From NCBI GenBank assembly GCA_035564555.1, contig DATMTS010000055.1:1-64000 (forward strand): a DNA stretch of 64,000 nucleotides, written 5' to 3'. The stretch is from DATMTS01 sp035564555 (GTDB lineage Bacteria > Actinomycetota > Actinomycetes > Actinomycetales > Microbacteriaceae). Positions within the stretch are counted from its first letter, which is position 1; each line of letters opens with the position of its first letter. A program made the translations under genes and the position numbers. Below the pieces are notes generated by a model. It was not told where the DNA came from, ran no database searches, and saw only the letters and a program-made list of their open reading frames with translations. This document shows, piece by piece, positions 7,558 to 15,917 of this stretch.

Positions 7558-8502
7558 TCAGGCGCGCGGAGCGTCCCACCACTCCAGCACGCGCATCGCG
7601 CGCAGGGTGTTCCATCGGCTCGGCCGGCCGTCGCCGTCCTCCATGCTGAAGTGCGCGCGCCCGGAATGCGTGTTCTCGAGCAGCCACGTGCCGTCGAGCT
7701 GACGCTTCGAGCGAACGACTTCGATGGCCTCGGCCAGCCGCTCGTCAGGCGTCCCGCCGACCGAACGGAAGTAGTCCAAACCGCGCAACACGTCGTAGTG
7801 CCACCGCGTGGGGAACGAGAACCGCAACCACGCATCATCGATCACTTCGCCGGTGCTCTTGCGCCGGAACAGCCGGCGCTCGAGCAGGTACTCCTCGGCA
7901 CGACGGCGCACCGCGCGGGTCTCCTGCGTACCGCCGGTGGCCCGTTCCCATTCGAGCAGGCCGTCGAGAACGCGGATCGTGGAGTGGAACGAGGAGCGCA
8001 CCGAGCCTTCCTCGGCCCAGCAGTTCCACCCGCCGTCCTCGAGTGTCTCGCCGAGCAGCCGCTCGACGATGCCGGACACGTCGACTCCGAAATAGGCCCC
8101 GATGGCCACGGCCATTCCGTTGACGCACGGCTCGACCTCGCCTTCGAAGAACGGTTCGCCGTTGTAGTCCCAGCGACTGTTCGCATCGACGAGGGCAACG
8201 GCGTGACGTGCTTGCCCGCCGGCCGGGTCGAGGCCGAGTTCGCGAAGCAGCGCGAGGGTGTGCGCGGTGGTGGTCCACGGCTGCCCGGCTTCGGCGGCAG
8301 GATCGTAGCCGGACGGGAAGAACGTGCCGCCGTCCCACTGGCCGTCTTGGCCCTGCAGGGCAAGGAGCCGGGCCCCCCAGCCCGCCGTCGCGACGCGCGC
8401 CCGCTCCGCCTGCACGGCGTCGGCCGGAGCATGAACCAGATCGTTCATGACCTGCCAGCGGATCGCCGGATCCGAATCGAGCAACCAGTCGATCACGGTC
8501 AT
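7558..8502 (-). CDS. Alpha/alpha-barrel (squalene-cyclase-fold) protein of unknown function
   Basis: A 314-residue soluble protein with repeated Gly-Gln-Trp/Asp-Gly-type motifs of the terpenoid cyclase / prenyltransferase barrel: LLALQGQDGQWDGGTFF, LEDGGWNCWAEEG, RQLDGTWLLEN. These resemble QW repeats, but the DxDD motif of squalene-hopene cyclases is absent and the protein is about half their length, so it is probably a single-barrel member with another substrate. The ATG at 8502 lies 6 nt after TAGGCT, a leaderless arrangement. Neighbours give no pathway hint. Confidence 0.6.
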   Translation of the reverse strand: MTVIDWLLDSDPAIRWQVMNDLVHAPADAVQAERARVATAGWGARLLALQGQDGQWDGGTFFPSGYDPAAEAGQPWTTTAHTLALLRELGLDPAGGQARHAVALVDANSRWDYNGEPFFEGEVEPCVNGMAVAIGAYFGVDVSGIVERLLGETLEDGGWNCWAEEGSVRSSFHSTIRVLDGLLEWERATGGTQETRAVRRRAEEYLLERRLFRRKSTGEVIDDAWLRFSFPTRWHYDVLRGLDYFRSVGGTPDERLAEAIEVVRSKRQLDGTWLLENTHSGRAHFSMEDGDGRPSRWNTLRAMRVLEWWDAPRA

Positions 8503-8508
8503 GCCGGT

Positions 8509-8514
8509 AGCCTA
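8509..8514 (-). promoter_or_regulatory. Predicted -10 of a leaderless transcript (cyclase-fold gene)
   Basis: On the minus strand TAGGCT is followed by exactly 6 nt and the ATG at 8502. Confidence 0.6.
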
Positions 8515-8557
8515 ACCAGCACGGCCGACGGCCGCCGCGCAGGCCGCGACCCGCCGG

Positions 8558-8563
8558 TAGACT
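8558..8563 (+). promoter_or_regulatory. Probable -10 of purL
   Basis: TAGACT about 90 nt before the purL GTG start; no convincing -35. The resulting leader of about 85 nt ends in AAGGAG. Confidence 0.45.
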
Positions 8564-8653
8564 TGAGCCGTTCGGCGCCTCGGTCGCGCCCTGCGCGAAC
8601 GGTCCCCGACGCACGGGACCGAAAGGTGCCACCAAAACAAGGAGTCCCGCCGC

Positions 8654-11017
8654 GTGAGTGAAGCCACGGCATCCACCAGCCCCGAGTCCACCAGCCTCGA
8701 ATCCCGTGCTGAATCACTGCGTCCCGACAGCGTGCAGGACGCCGTGGCAACACCCGAGAAGGAGCAGCCGTACGCGGCGCTGGGACTGAAACCGGACGAG
8801 TACGAGCAGATCAGGAACATCCTGGGTCGCCGCCCCACCAGCGGGGAGCTGGCGATGTACTCCGTGATGTGGAGCGAGCACTGCTCCTACAAGAGTTCCA
8901 AGATGTACCTGCGCCAGTTCGGGCAGAAGGTCACGCCCGCGATGAAGAAGCACCTCATGGTCGGCATCGGCGAGAACGCCGGGGTCGTGGACGTGGGCGA
9001 GGGCTGGGCCGTGACGTTCAAGGTCGAAAGCCACAACCACCCGTCATACATCGAGCCGTTCCAGGGCGCCGCCACGGGTGTCGGCGGCATCGTGCGCGAC
9101 ATCATCTCAATGGGTGCCCGTCCGGTCGCGGTGATGGATCAATTGCGTTTCGGCGCCATCGACGATCCGGACACGGCGCGCGTCGTGCACGGCGTCGTCA
9201 GCGGCATCTCGTTCTACGGAAACTGCCTTGGCCTGCCGAACATCGGCGGCGAGACCTACTTCGACGCGGTGTATCAGGGCAACCCGCTCGTCAACGCGCT
9301 CAGCGTCGGCGTGCTGCGGCACGAGGACCTGCACCTGGCCAACGCTTCCGGCGTTGGCAACAAGGTCGTGCTCTTCGGCGCCCGCACCGGTGGCGACGGC
9401 ATCGGCGGCGCCTCCATCCTCGCCTCGGACACCTTCGCGGCGGGCGGCCCGACCAAGCGCCCCGCGGTGCAGGTCGGCGACCCGTTCGCCGAGAAGGTTC
9501 TCATCGAGTGCTGTCTCGAACTCTTCCGCGACAAACTCGTCGAGGGCATCCAGGATCTCGGTGCCGCGGGCATCTCCTGCGCCACGAGCGAACTGGCATC
9601 CAACGGCGACGGCGGAATGCACATCTCTCTCGACCACGTACTGCTGCGCGATCCGAGCCTGACGGCCGAGGAGATCCTGATGTCGGAGTCGCAGGAACGG
9701 ATGATGGCGGTCGTCACGCCCGACAAGCTCGACGCGTTCCTCGCCGTCACAGCCAAGTGGGACGTGGAGACCAGCGTGCTCGGCGAGGTCACCGACACGG
9801 GCCGTCTCATCATCGACTGGAAGGGCGTCGAGATCGTCAACGTCGACCCGCGCACCGTCGCGATCGACGGGCCGGTGTACGAACGACCGGTCGCCTACCC
9901 GACGTGGATCGACGCGCTGCAGGCCGACACGGCATCCGTGCTGCCACGACCCACCAGCGGCGCAGAGTTGCGCGAACAGTTCCTGGCCCTGCTCGGCAGC
10001 CCGAACCTCGCCGACAAGAGTTGGGTGACGAATCAGTACGACTACTACGTCGGGGGCAACACGGCGTTGTCGTTCCCGGACGACGCCGGGATGATCCGGG
10101 TCGACGAGGAGTCCGGGCTGGGCTTCGCCATCGCGACCGACGCCAACGGGCGCTATTGCCAACTCGACCCGAAGCAGGGCGCGAAGCTCGCGTTGGCCGA
10201 GGCGTACCGCAACGTCGCGACGTCGGGCGCGGTGCCGATGGCGGTCACCGACTGCCTCAACTTCGGCAGCCCCGAGAATCCCGAGGTCATGTGGCAGTTC
10301 AGCCAGGCCGTCGAGGGCCTCTCGGATGCCTGTCTCGAACTGGAGATCCCCGTCACCGGGGGCAATGTCTCGTTCTACAACCAGACGGGCGACACGCCGA
10401 TCTTCCCGACCCCCGTGGTCGGTGTGCTCGGAGTAATCGACGACGTCGCCCGCCGCATCCCCAGCGGCTGGCAGGACCCCGGGGACAACATCTACCTGCT
10501 GGGCGTCACACGTGATGAGCTGGACGGATCCGCCTGGGCCGGCACGGTGCACGGTCACCTCGGCGGGTTGCCTCCTGCGGTCGATCTGGGTGAGGAGCGC
10601 AAGCTCGCCGGGCTGCTTCAAGCGGCTGCGCGCGAGGGCCTCGTCGCCTCCGCCCATGACCTCGCCGACGGCGGCCTGACGCAGGCGCTGGCCGAGTCGG
10701 TGATGCGGTTCGGAGTCGGCGCCCGGGTCTGGCTGACCGAGATCATCGAGCGCGACGAGGTGGATGCCGCGACCGCACTGTTCTCCGAGTCCACCGGCCG
10801 GGTGCTCGTTTCGGTGCCCCGTGAGGACGATGTGAAGTTCCGCGGCCTGTGCGAGGGCCGCGGTTACCCGGTGCTGCGCATCGGCGTGACGGACGCGGCC
10901 GTCGGCACTCAGTCGGTGCTCGAGGTGCAGGACGTCTTCACCGTGGGTCTGGAAGAACTGCGCGCCGGGCATCGCGCGACACTGCCCGAGCACTTCGGGG
11001 CCGTCGTCGGGCACTGA
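8654..11017 (+). CDS. purL: Phosphoribosylformylglycinamidine synthase subunit PurL
   Basis: ATP-dependent amidation of FGAR to FGAM, fourth step of purine synthesis. The 787-residue protein is the small, Bacillus-type PurL without a glutaminase domain and therefore needs PurQ and PurS, which are not in this window. Family-typical segments: SVMWSEHCSYKSSK, the ATP-site region KVESHNHPSYIEPFQGAATGVGG, and the second-half repeat SPENPEVMWQFSQAVEGL. The first 45 residues are a Ser/Thr/Glu-rich extension. GTG start at 8654 with AAGGAG 9 nt upstream. It is monocistronic here. Confidence 0.95.
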   Translation: MSEATASTSPESTSLESRAESLRPDSVQDAVATPEKEQPYAALGLKPDEYEQIRNILGRRPTSGELAMYSVMWSEHCSYKSSKMYLRQFGQKVTPAMKKHLMVGIGENAGVVDVGEGWAVTFKVESHNHPSYIEPFQGAATGVGGIVRDIISMGARPVAVMDQLRFGAIDDPDTARVVHGVVSGISFYGNCLGLPNIGGETYFDAVYQGNPLVNALSVGVLRHEDLHLANASGVGNKVVLFGARTGGDGIGGASILASDTFAAGGPTKRPAVQVGDPFAEKVLIECCLELFRDKLVEGIQDLGAAGISCATSELASNGDGGMHISLDHVLLRDPSLTAEEILMSESQERMMAVVTPDKLDAFLAVTAKWDVETSVLGEVTDTGRLIIDWKGVEIVNVDPRTVAIDGPVYERPVAYPTWIDALQADTASVLPRPTSGAELREQFLALLGSPNLADKSWVTNQYDYYVGGNTALSFPDDAGMIRVDEESGLGFAIATDANGRYCQLDPKQGAKLALAEAYRNVATSGAVPMAVTDCLNFGSPENPEVMWQFSQAVEGLSDACLELEIPVTGGNVSFYNQTGDTPIFPTPVVGVLGVIDDVARRIPSGWQDPGDNIYLLGVTRDELDGSAWAGTVHGHLGGLPPAVDLGEERKLAGLLQAAAREGLVASAHDLADGGLTQALAESVMRFGVGARVWLTEIIERDEVDAATALFSESTGRVLVSVPREDDVKFRGLCEGRGYPVLRIGVTDAAVGTQSVLEVQDVFTVGLEELRAGHRATLPEHFGAVVGH

Positions 11018-11067
11018 CCCGCCGCGCCGCTCCGCGTTCCCTACCCATTCCCCCGTTCCCACCCCGT

Positions 11068-11136
11068 ATCGAAATCAGGTGAGCCGGGCATCCAGCTGGA
11101 TTATCCAGTCGAGCTGCCGTCTCACCTGATTTCGAT
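11068..11136. repeat. Long inverted repeat in the purL-thioesterase gap
   Basis: ATCGAAATCAGGTGAG (11068-11083) is exactly complementary to CTCACCTGATTTCGAT (11121-11136), a perfect 16-bp stem around a 37-nt interior. The interior holds a second hairpin, CTGGAT-T-ATCCAG (11096-11108). It may act as purL terminator but has no T run; its AT-rich arms stand out from the surroundings. Confidence 0.75.
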
Positions 11137-11195
11137 GCGGTGGAGAGGGATGCGGTGGAGAGGGAGGCGGTGGAGTGGGTTGCGGTGGATGGGTG
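11136..11195. repeat. 15-bp tandem repeat, four units
   Basis: TGCGGTGGAGAGGGA occurs twice exactly (11136-11150, 11151-11165), followed by GGCGGTGGAGTGGGT and TGCGGTGGATGGGTG. It begins at the last base of the preceding inverted repeat. Confidence 0.8.
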
Positions 11196-11219
11196 CGGGC
11201 GACGGGCGGAGGTGACAGG

Positions 11220-11225
11220 TAGGCT
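11220..11225 (+). promoter_or_regulatory. Predicted -10 of a leaderless transcript (thioesterase gene)
   Basis: TAGGCT, exactly 6 nt, then the GTG start at 11232. Confidence 0.6.
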
Positions 11226-11231
11226 CCGAAA

Positions 11232-12041
11232 GTGGCGACGAACGAACCGACGAGCTTCTATCGACGAGTCGATCAGTCGACGTTCCGGCCGACCGTCCGG
11301 GCGCAGGGCGTCTGGCGCTCCACCGAGCAGCACATGGGTCCGGCGTCCGGCCTGCTCACCCACGCGCTGGAGACCGCCTTCCCGCGCAGCGACGTGCAGC
11401 TGGCGCGGATCTCCTTCGACATCCTCGGTGTGATCTCCGCCGAGGACACCGTCGTGCACGTGGAGCTGGTGCGGCCGGGGCGCACCATCGAAATGCTCGA
11501 AGCGCGTCTCGAGATCGGCGGGCGCACGGCCGTGCGTGCAACGGGCTGGCGGCTCGCCCGGGCCGACACCACAGCCGTCGCGGGAGGCGCGGCGGCCGTG
11601 CTGCCCGGGCCGGACGGCTGGCCCGCCTGGCGCCTGGATGACCATTGGTCCGGTGGCTACATCTCCACGCTCGATGGCCGGTTGCATCCGGATGCCGTGG
11701 CGGGCCGGGCGCAGGCCTGGCTGCGCACGGACACCACGCTCATCGAGGACGAGCCGGTTTCCGACCTCGTCTCGTTCACCATGCTCGTCGACACCGCGAA
11801 CGGCATCGGGGCCCGGGTCCCCCCACGGGACTGGATGTTCCCGAACACCGACCTGACCATCCATTACTTCCGCACCCCATCGTTCGACGGTGCCGATGCG
11901 AGAAACCGCTGGGTGGGGTTCGACACCAGTGCGACCTTCGGCCCCGAAGGGGTCGGCCTCACCTCATCGGCACTCTTCGACGCTCAGGGTCAAGTCGGAC
12001 GGGCCGAGCAGATCCTCACGCTGCGGCCCATGCCGGGCTGA
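11232..12041 (+). CDS. Acyl-CoA thioesterase family protein (TesB-like double hotdog)
   Basis: Probably hydrolyses acyl-CoA thioesters in the cytosol. The 269-residue protein reads as two hotdog folds: FRPTVRAQGVWRSTEQHMGPASGLLTHALE with a beta-rich core to about residue 110, then DLVSFTMLVDTANGIGARVPP to the end, as in TesB-like (4HBT_3) proteins of Actinobacteria. The acyl preference is unknown. GTG start at 11232 with a leaderless -10. Its 3' end overlaps the convergent beta-lactamase-fold gene by 52 nt. Confidence 0.72.
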   Translation: MATNEPTSFYRRVDQSTFRPTVRAQGVWRSTEQHMGPASGLLTHALETAFPRSDVQLARISFDILGVISAEDTVVHVELVRPGRTIEMLEARLEIGGRTAVRATGWRLARADTTAVAGGAAAVLPGPDGWPAWRLDDHWSGGYISTLDGRLHPDAVAGRAQAWLRTDTTLIEDEPVSDLVSFTMLVDTANGIGARVPPRDWMFPNTDLTIHYFRTPSFDGADARNRWVGFDTSATFGPEGVGLTSSALFDAQGQVGRAEQILTLRPMPG

Positions 12042-12820
12042 TCGAGGGAGCGGAACATCGCGGTGAGAGCCCTGATCGCCTCCCGGCCCTGCTCCTCGTC
12101 GTAGCCGCGCGCACAGACCGCCAGGTACCGCGCCGAGCTTGAGCCGGGGTGGCCGATGAATGCGACGTCGTGCTCGACGCCGTCGACGTTACCGGCCTTC
12201 GAGCCCCAGTCGGTTCCCGGCGGCAGCTCGGCCGCGATCCTGACGTGGCGCTGGCGGCCGAGCGTGCCACGCATGAACTCGGTCGTCCGTGCACCGGTGA
12301 TCCGGCCCGTCGCGATGCTGTGCATGAGCAGCGCGAGGTCGGCTGCCGTGACGGTGTTGGTGAGGCCGGCATCCGCCGCCTCGGCGTCGCCGATCAGTCG
12401 CCGCATCGTCGTCTCCGCAGTGCAGCATCGCGCGATCGCCGCTTGGACTCGCCGCAGGCCGACCCTGCCGACGAGCAGGTTCGTCGCCTCGTTGGAGGAA
12501 CGGGTGATCATCATCTCGATCAGTTCGGCGACCGTCGCCTCGGCATCGTCCGGCGGGAACTCGGAGTCGCGATCATCGAGGGGAACAGTGAAGTGCGGCG
12601 CCCCCGCAATGGAACTCGGAAAGGAGTGCCGGCACCTCAGCGTCTGCTCGAGGCGCAGCCGCCCCGCATCGACTTCGAGCGCCGCGGCGAGCATCACGGC
12701 CAGTTTGATGGTCGACGCCGCATAGAACGACTGCGTCGATGCCCGCTCGGCGATCGGCCGTCCGGCGCCGTCGAGCAACGAGAAGGCGATCATCGGCTGA
12801 TCCACCGGTGCACCTACCAT
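11990..12820 (-). CDS. Class A beta-lactamase-fold serine hydrolase, cytosolic
   Basis: Serine hydrolase of the penicillin-recognising fold. Visible motifs in 276 residues: Ser36-T-I-Lys39 (the SxxK nucleophile motif), Ser108-Ser109-Asn110 at the SDN position, and Lys208-Ala209-Gly210 at the KTG position. The EPELN-type loop carrying Glu166 of true class A enzymes is not recognisable, and there is no signal peptide, so periplasmic penicillin resistance is doubtful. Related cytosolic proteins are annotated only as serine hydrolases. ATG start at 12820; the last 52 nt overlap the convergent thioesterase gene. The native substrate is unknown. Confidence 0.7.
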   Translation of the reverse strand: MVGAPVDQPMIAFSLLDGAGRPIAERASTQSFYAASTIKLAVMLAAALEVDAGRLRLEQTLRCRHSFPSSIAGAPHFTVPLDDRDSEFPPDDAEATVAELIEMMITRSSNEATNLLVGRVGLRRVQAAIARCCTAETTMRRLIGDAEAADAGLTNTVTAADLALLMHSIATGRITGARTTEFMRGTLGRQRHVRIAAELPPGTDWGSKAGNVDGVEHDVAFIGHPGSSSARYLAVCARGYDEEQGREAIRALTAMFRSLDQPGMGRSVRICSARPT

Positions 12821-12833
12821 CGGGGCTCGGCCG

Positions 12834-13439
12834 TCATTCGCCTCGGTCTGCGTCGACGGCGGCGAGGAATGCTAGCGTGCGACCGATCATCAACTCCGCG
12901 GCGTCCGGATCGTAGGACGGCAGGCTCGAGTCGGCGAAGAGATGCTTGTCGCCCGGGTACACGAACAGCTCGGCGTCATCCACCGACTCGACCAAGGCCC
13001 GGGCAGCATCGATGTCGCCCTCCCCTGCGAAGTACGGATCGGCATCCGCCCCGTGGATCTGCACCGGAACGCCCGCAGGCCACGGCGAGCCGAACTCCGA
13101 GTCGGGTGCGCACGAGTGGAAGAACAGCGCGCCTCTGGCTCCCGGCCGGGTGTGCACGAGTTGCTGCGCCGGCATCACGCCGAGCGAGAATCCCGCGTAG
13201 ACCAGGTCGGTCGACAGTCCGTCGGCGGCACGCGCTCCCCGCTCGAGGGTTGCGCTGAACCCGATCTCCTCCTCGTACGACATCCCGTCCTCGATGGACT
13301 CGAACGTGTGCCCGTCGAACAGATCGGGCGTGTGCACGGTGTGTCCGCCGCTGCGAAGCCGCTCTGCGAAGGCGATGACACCCGGCGTCAACCCCTGCAC
13401 GTGGTGGAACAACAGCACTTCAGCCATGATCGCGCTCAT
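12834..13439 (-). CDS. Dienelactone hydrolase family protein
   Basis: An alpha/beta hydrolase of 201 residues with the layout of the dienelactone hydrolase family: LFHHVQGLTPGVIAFAERLRSGGHTVHTPD at the N-terminus, a nucleophile elbow GFSLG with Ser85 where classical dienelactone hydrolases have Cys, an acid loop HGADADPYF and the histidine in DKHLF. The Ser-for-Cys change argues against true dienelactone hydrolase activity. A second start (MAEVLLFHH, 4 codons in) is possible. It lies 13 nt upstream of the beta-lactamase-fold gene on the same strand, and the two are probably co-transcribed. Confidence 0.75.
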   Translation of the reverse strand: MSAIMAEVLLFHHVQGLTPGVIAFAERLRSGGHTVHTPDLFDGHTFESIEDGMSYEEEIGFSATLERGARAADGLSTDLVYAGFSLGVMPAQQLVHTRPGARGALFFHSCAPDSEFGSPWPAGVPVQIHGADADPYFAGEGDIDAARALVESVDDAELFVYPGDKHLFADSSLPSYDPDAAELMIGRTLAFLAAVDADRGE

Positions 13440-13490
13440 CCTTTCGGTGTGGCCGGCTCGTGTGAGCGCCGGCGCGTCTTCTGCCCAATT

Positions 13491-14537
13491 TCACACCCGA
13501 TCGCCGGATGTCCGCTCCCGGACCGGGTTCGACCCCGTCACGTCGGAAGCACCGGTCGGCGCGGCGACCACGTCGCCTGCGCCGGTCGGCGCTCGGGATG
13601 CGGGGACCACGGAGACCGCCGGCACCATCGCCGGCTGCCGGCGAAACCGGAGCCGCTGCTGAGTCATCAGCACACCGAGCAGCACCATGGCTGCGCCGAC
13701 CGGTTCGTTCCAGCTCAATCGCTCACCGAGCACGAGCACCCCGAGCAGCACTCCGACAACGGGCGTGATGTAGGTGACGCTGGAGGTGGCGGTGGGCCCC
13801 CAGGCACGCAGCACGTTCATGTTCCAGATGTAGACGACGCCGGTGCCGAGGGCGCCGAGCCCCAGCAGGCTGAGCAGCACCGGCCAGGAGAAGGCGACGG
13901 GATGCCACGCGAGAACGGGAGTGAGCACGACCATGATCACGGCGCCGATGCCGATGTTCATCATCGCGGTGGTGGTGGCCGGAAGGTCGCGGTGGCTGAT
14001 GAAGCGGCGCAGATAGCCGAAGCTGAATCCGTAGCAGGTGATCGCACCGAGACACGCGAGCTGGCCCCAGATGTTGCCGGCGAGCGCCGCCGATCGCCAC
14101 GGCGCGATGATCACGAGCACTCCGACCAGGCCGACGACCAGGCCCATGATCTGCCCGCGCGCGAGCCTCTCGACCCGGAATGCGGCGCTGGCCATGACCG
14201 CCGTGGCCAGCGGCGTCATCGCGTTGTAGATGCTCGCCAGGCTGGATGCGACGTACTGCTCCGCCCACGCGAACAGCAGGAACGGCAGCACGCAGTAGGT
14301 GACCGCCACCACGGTGAAATGCAGCCATACGACCGGCTCGCGCGGCAACCGTGCGCGGGAGATGAGCGCGATCGCGCCGAGCGTGAGCGCGCCGAACACC
14401 AGCCGCGCCCACACGACCTGCCCGAAGCTCACGCCCTGCAACGCCACCTTCATGAACAGAAAGCTCGCACCCCAGATCACACCCATTCCGGCGAATTGCA
14501 GCAGCACGGATACGGCACGGCCGCGATCGGAGGTCAT
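13491..14537 (-). CDS. EamA/DMT-family membrane transporter
   Basis: A 348-residue integral membrane protein with about ten hydrophobic helices arranged as two EamA repeats (LLQFAGMGVIWGASFLFMKVAL in the first, LACLGAITCYGFSFGYLRRF opening the second). Members export metabolites or amino acids; the substrate is not predictable. The last 45 residues form a Pro/Val/Thr-rich cytosolic tail after the final helix. The ATG at 14537 follows TAGCGT by 6 nt, so it is probably leaderless. It stands alone. Confidence 0.85.
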   Translation of the reverse strand: MTSDRGRAVSVLLQFAGMGVIWGASFLFMKVALQGVSFGQVVWARLVFGALTLGAIALISRARLPREPVVWLHFTVVAVTYCVLPFLLFAWAEQYVASSLASIYNAMTPLATAVMASAAFRVERLARGQIMGLVVGLVGVLVIIAPWRSAALAGNIWGQLACLGAITCYGFSFGYLRRFISHRDLPATTTAMMNIGIGAVIMVVLTPVLAWHPVAFSWPVLLSLLGLGALGTGVVYIWNMNVLRAWGPTATSSVTYITPVVGVLLGVLVLGERLSWNEPVGAAMVLLGVLMTQQRLRFRRQPAMVPAVSVVPASRAPTGAGDVVAAPTGASDVTGSNPVRERTSGDRV

Positions 14538-14543
14538 GGGTCA

Positions 14544-14549
14544 ACGCTA
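14544..14549 (-). promoter_or_regulatory. Predicted -10 of a leaderless transcript (EamA gene)
   Basis: Minus-strand TAGCGT, exactly 6 nt, then the ATG at 14537. Confidence 0.6.
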
Positions 14550-14637
14550 CGCGGCCCCTCCGACACGACGTGGCCGATATCGGACATCCATGACCGCGTA
14601 CGGTCTCCTCGGCGGATCGCGCACCGGCGCCCACTGG

Positions 14638-15558
14638 TCACACGTCGAACGGCACCCCGGTGTACTCCTCGAGCTTCGCCCACAACTCGGCGGCGACGGC
14701 CGGATCGGTGCTCCCGTGCGTGGGCGACTGGAGCACCGGTCGCCCCCTCGTCACCAACCGCGGGCCCCAGTACTGTCCGCCCTGCACCTCGGGGTCGATC
14801 GCGGCCCGCACGATCGGCCAGGCGCCACGCTCCTTGCTCTGCGCCATCGGTGCCTGGAGCGCGTCGACGAGTCTGGTGCCTGCGCTCGGTTCGTTGACGC
14901 CGGGGATCGTCGCGGTCAACCCGCTGATCGAGTAGCCGGGATGCGCGACGATGGCCGCGGGACCGGCTGCCGCAACACGCAGCCGCCGATCGAGCTCGAA
15001 CCCGAACGACTGCATTCCGATCTTGGAATGCGCGTAGGCGCGGGCTGCAGAGTAATGCGCCCGCAACTGCAGGTCGCCGATGCGGAAGTCGTACAGCCTG
15101 CTGATCAGGCTGCCGAGCAGCACGATCCGCGAGCCCGGCGTGGCCCGCAGCACCGGCATGACCAGGGCGGTGAGCGCGAAATGCCCGAGCAGATTGGTCG
15201 AGAGCACGAGCTCGTTGCCTGCCGCGTCTGCGGCGCGCTCACGCGGCGCGTGCACCATGCCCGCGTTCTCGATCAGCACGTCGACCCGCTCGAGCGAAAG
15301 GATGCCGTCGGCGGCCGCGCGCACCGAGTCGAGATCCGAGGTGTCCAGCGACAGGAACGACAGAGACGCACCGGGCACCCGCGCCCGGATCGCCGCCATC
15401 GCCGCTTGCGCCCGGCTCTCATCGCGGCAAGCGAGCACGATGCGCGCCCCGGCACCGGCGAGCTGCGCCGCGACGAAGAACCCGATGCCCGCATTGGCGC
15501 CGGTTATCACGATCGTGCTGTCGCTCGCGTTCGGCAATCGCCGCGGATCCCAGTCCAC
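14638..15558 (-). CDS. SDR family NAD(P)-dependent oxidoreductase (retinol-dehydrogenase-like)
   Basis: Short-chain dehydrogenase/reductase of about 306 residues. The nucleotide motif TGANAGIG is at residues 19-26, followed by NAG (IENAGMVH) and the catalytic Y-A-H-S-K; the CRDESRAQAAMAAI stretch resembles the retinol dehydrogenase / protochlorophyllide reductase branch. Substrate unknown. I chose the GTG at 15558, 5 nt after the chorismate mutase stop; upstream codons in frame read through that gene and look like junk. The tight spacing implies co-transcription with chorismate mutase. Confidence 0.8.
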   Translation of the reverse strand: MDWDPRRLPNASDSTIVITGANAGIGFFVAAQLAGAGARIVLACRDESRAQAAMAAIRARVPGASLSFLSLDTSDLDSVRAAADGILSLERVDVLIENAGMVHAPRERAADAAGNELVLSTNLLGHFALTALVMPVLRATPGSRIVLLGSLISRLYDFRIGDLQLRAHYSAARAYAHSKIGMQSFGFELDRRLRVAAAGPAAIVAHPGYSISGLTATIPGVNEPSAGTRLVDALQAPMAQSKERGAWPIVRAAIDPEVQGGQYWGPRLVTRGRPVLQSPTHGSTDPAVAAELWAKLEEYTGVPFDV

Positions 15559-15563
15559 GCGGT

Positions 15564-15887
15564 TCAGGCTTCGCGAGCCGTGGCCGCGGCCGCCACGTGG
15601 TGGTGGATCACCTCGGCCACCACGAAGTTGAACCACTTCTCTGCGAACTCGGGATCGAGATGACTCTCGCCGGCGAGCGCGCGGAGCCGCTGGATCTGCT
15701 CCCGTTCGCGTTCCGGATCAGCGGGCGGAAGCCCGTGCTGCGCCTTCAGCATGCCGACCTGCTGGGTGAACTTGAAGCGCTCGGCGAGCAGATGCACCAG
15801 TGCGGCATCGATGTTGTCGATGCTCTGCCTGATGCTGTGCAACTGCGCGAGCGCCACCTGGGCGTCGTCGTGCTCGGTCGGGGCCAT
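15564..15887 (-). CDS. Chorismate mutase (AroQ type)
   Basis: Converts chorismate to prephenate on the way to phenylalanine and tyrosine. The 107-residue all-helical protein shows the AroQ pattern: LHSIRQSIDNIDAALVHLLAERFKFTQQVGMLKA, then ERE-QIQRLRALA and EFAEKWFNFVVAEVIHHH. I prefer the ATG at 15887 because TACCCT lies 7 nt upstream (a leaderless arrangement); a GTG at 15911 would add 8 residues. It sits between an ABC permease gene and an SDR gene on the same strand, an association with no obvious pathway logic. Confidence 0.85.
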   Translation of the reverse strand: MAPTEHDDAQVALAQLHSIRQSIDNIDAALVHLLAERFKFTQQVGMLKAQHGLPPADPEREREQIQRLRALAGESHLDPEFAEKWFNFVVAEVIHHHVAAAATAREA

Positions 15888-15894
15888 GGATATC

Positions 15895-15900
15895 AGGGTA
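15895..15900 (-). promoter_or_regulatory. Predicted -10 of a leaderless transcript (chorismate mutase)
   Basis: Minus-strand TACCCT, 7 nt, then the ATG at 15887. It lies just 5' of the ABC permease stop. Confidence 0.5.
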
Positions 15901-15917
15901 GCGTCTCGCACCCGGCC

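Noticed and set aside
9107..11062. Large minus-strand open frame across purL
   Set aside because: Antisense shadow of purL; translation is compositionally biased and matches no family I know.
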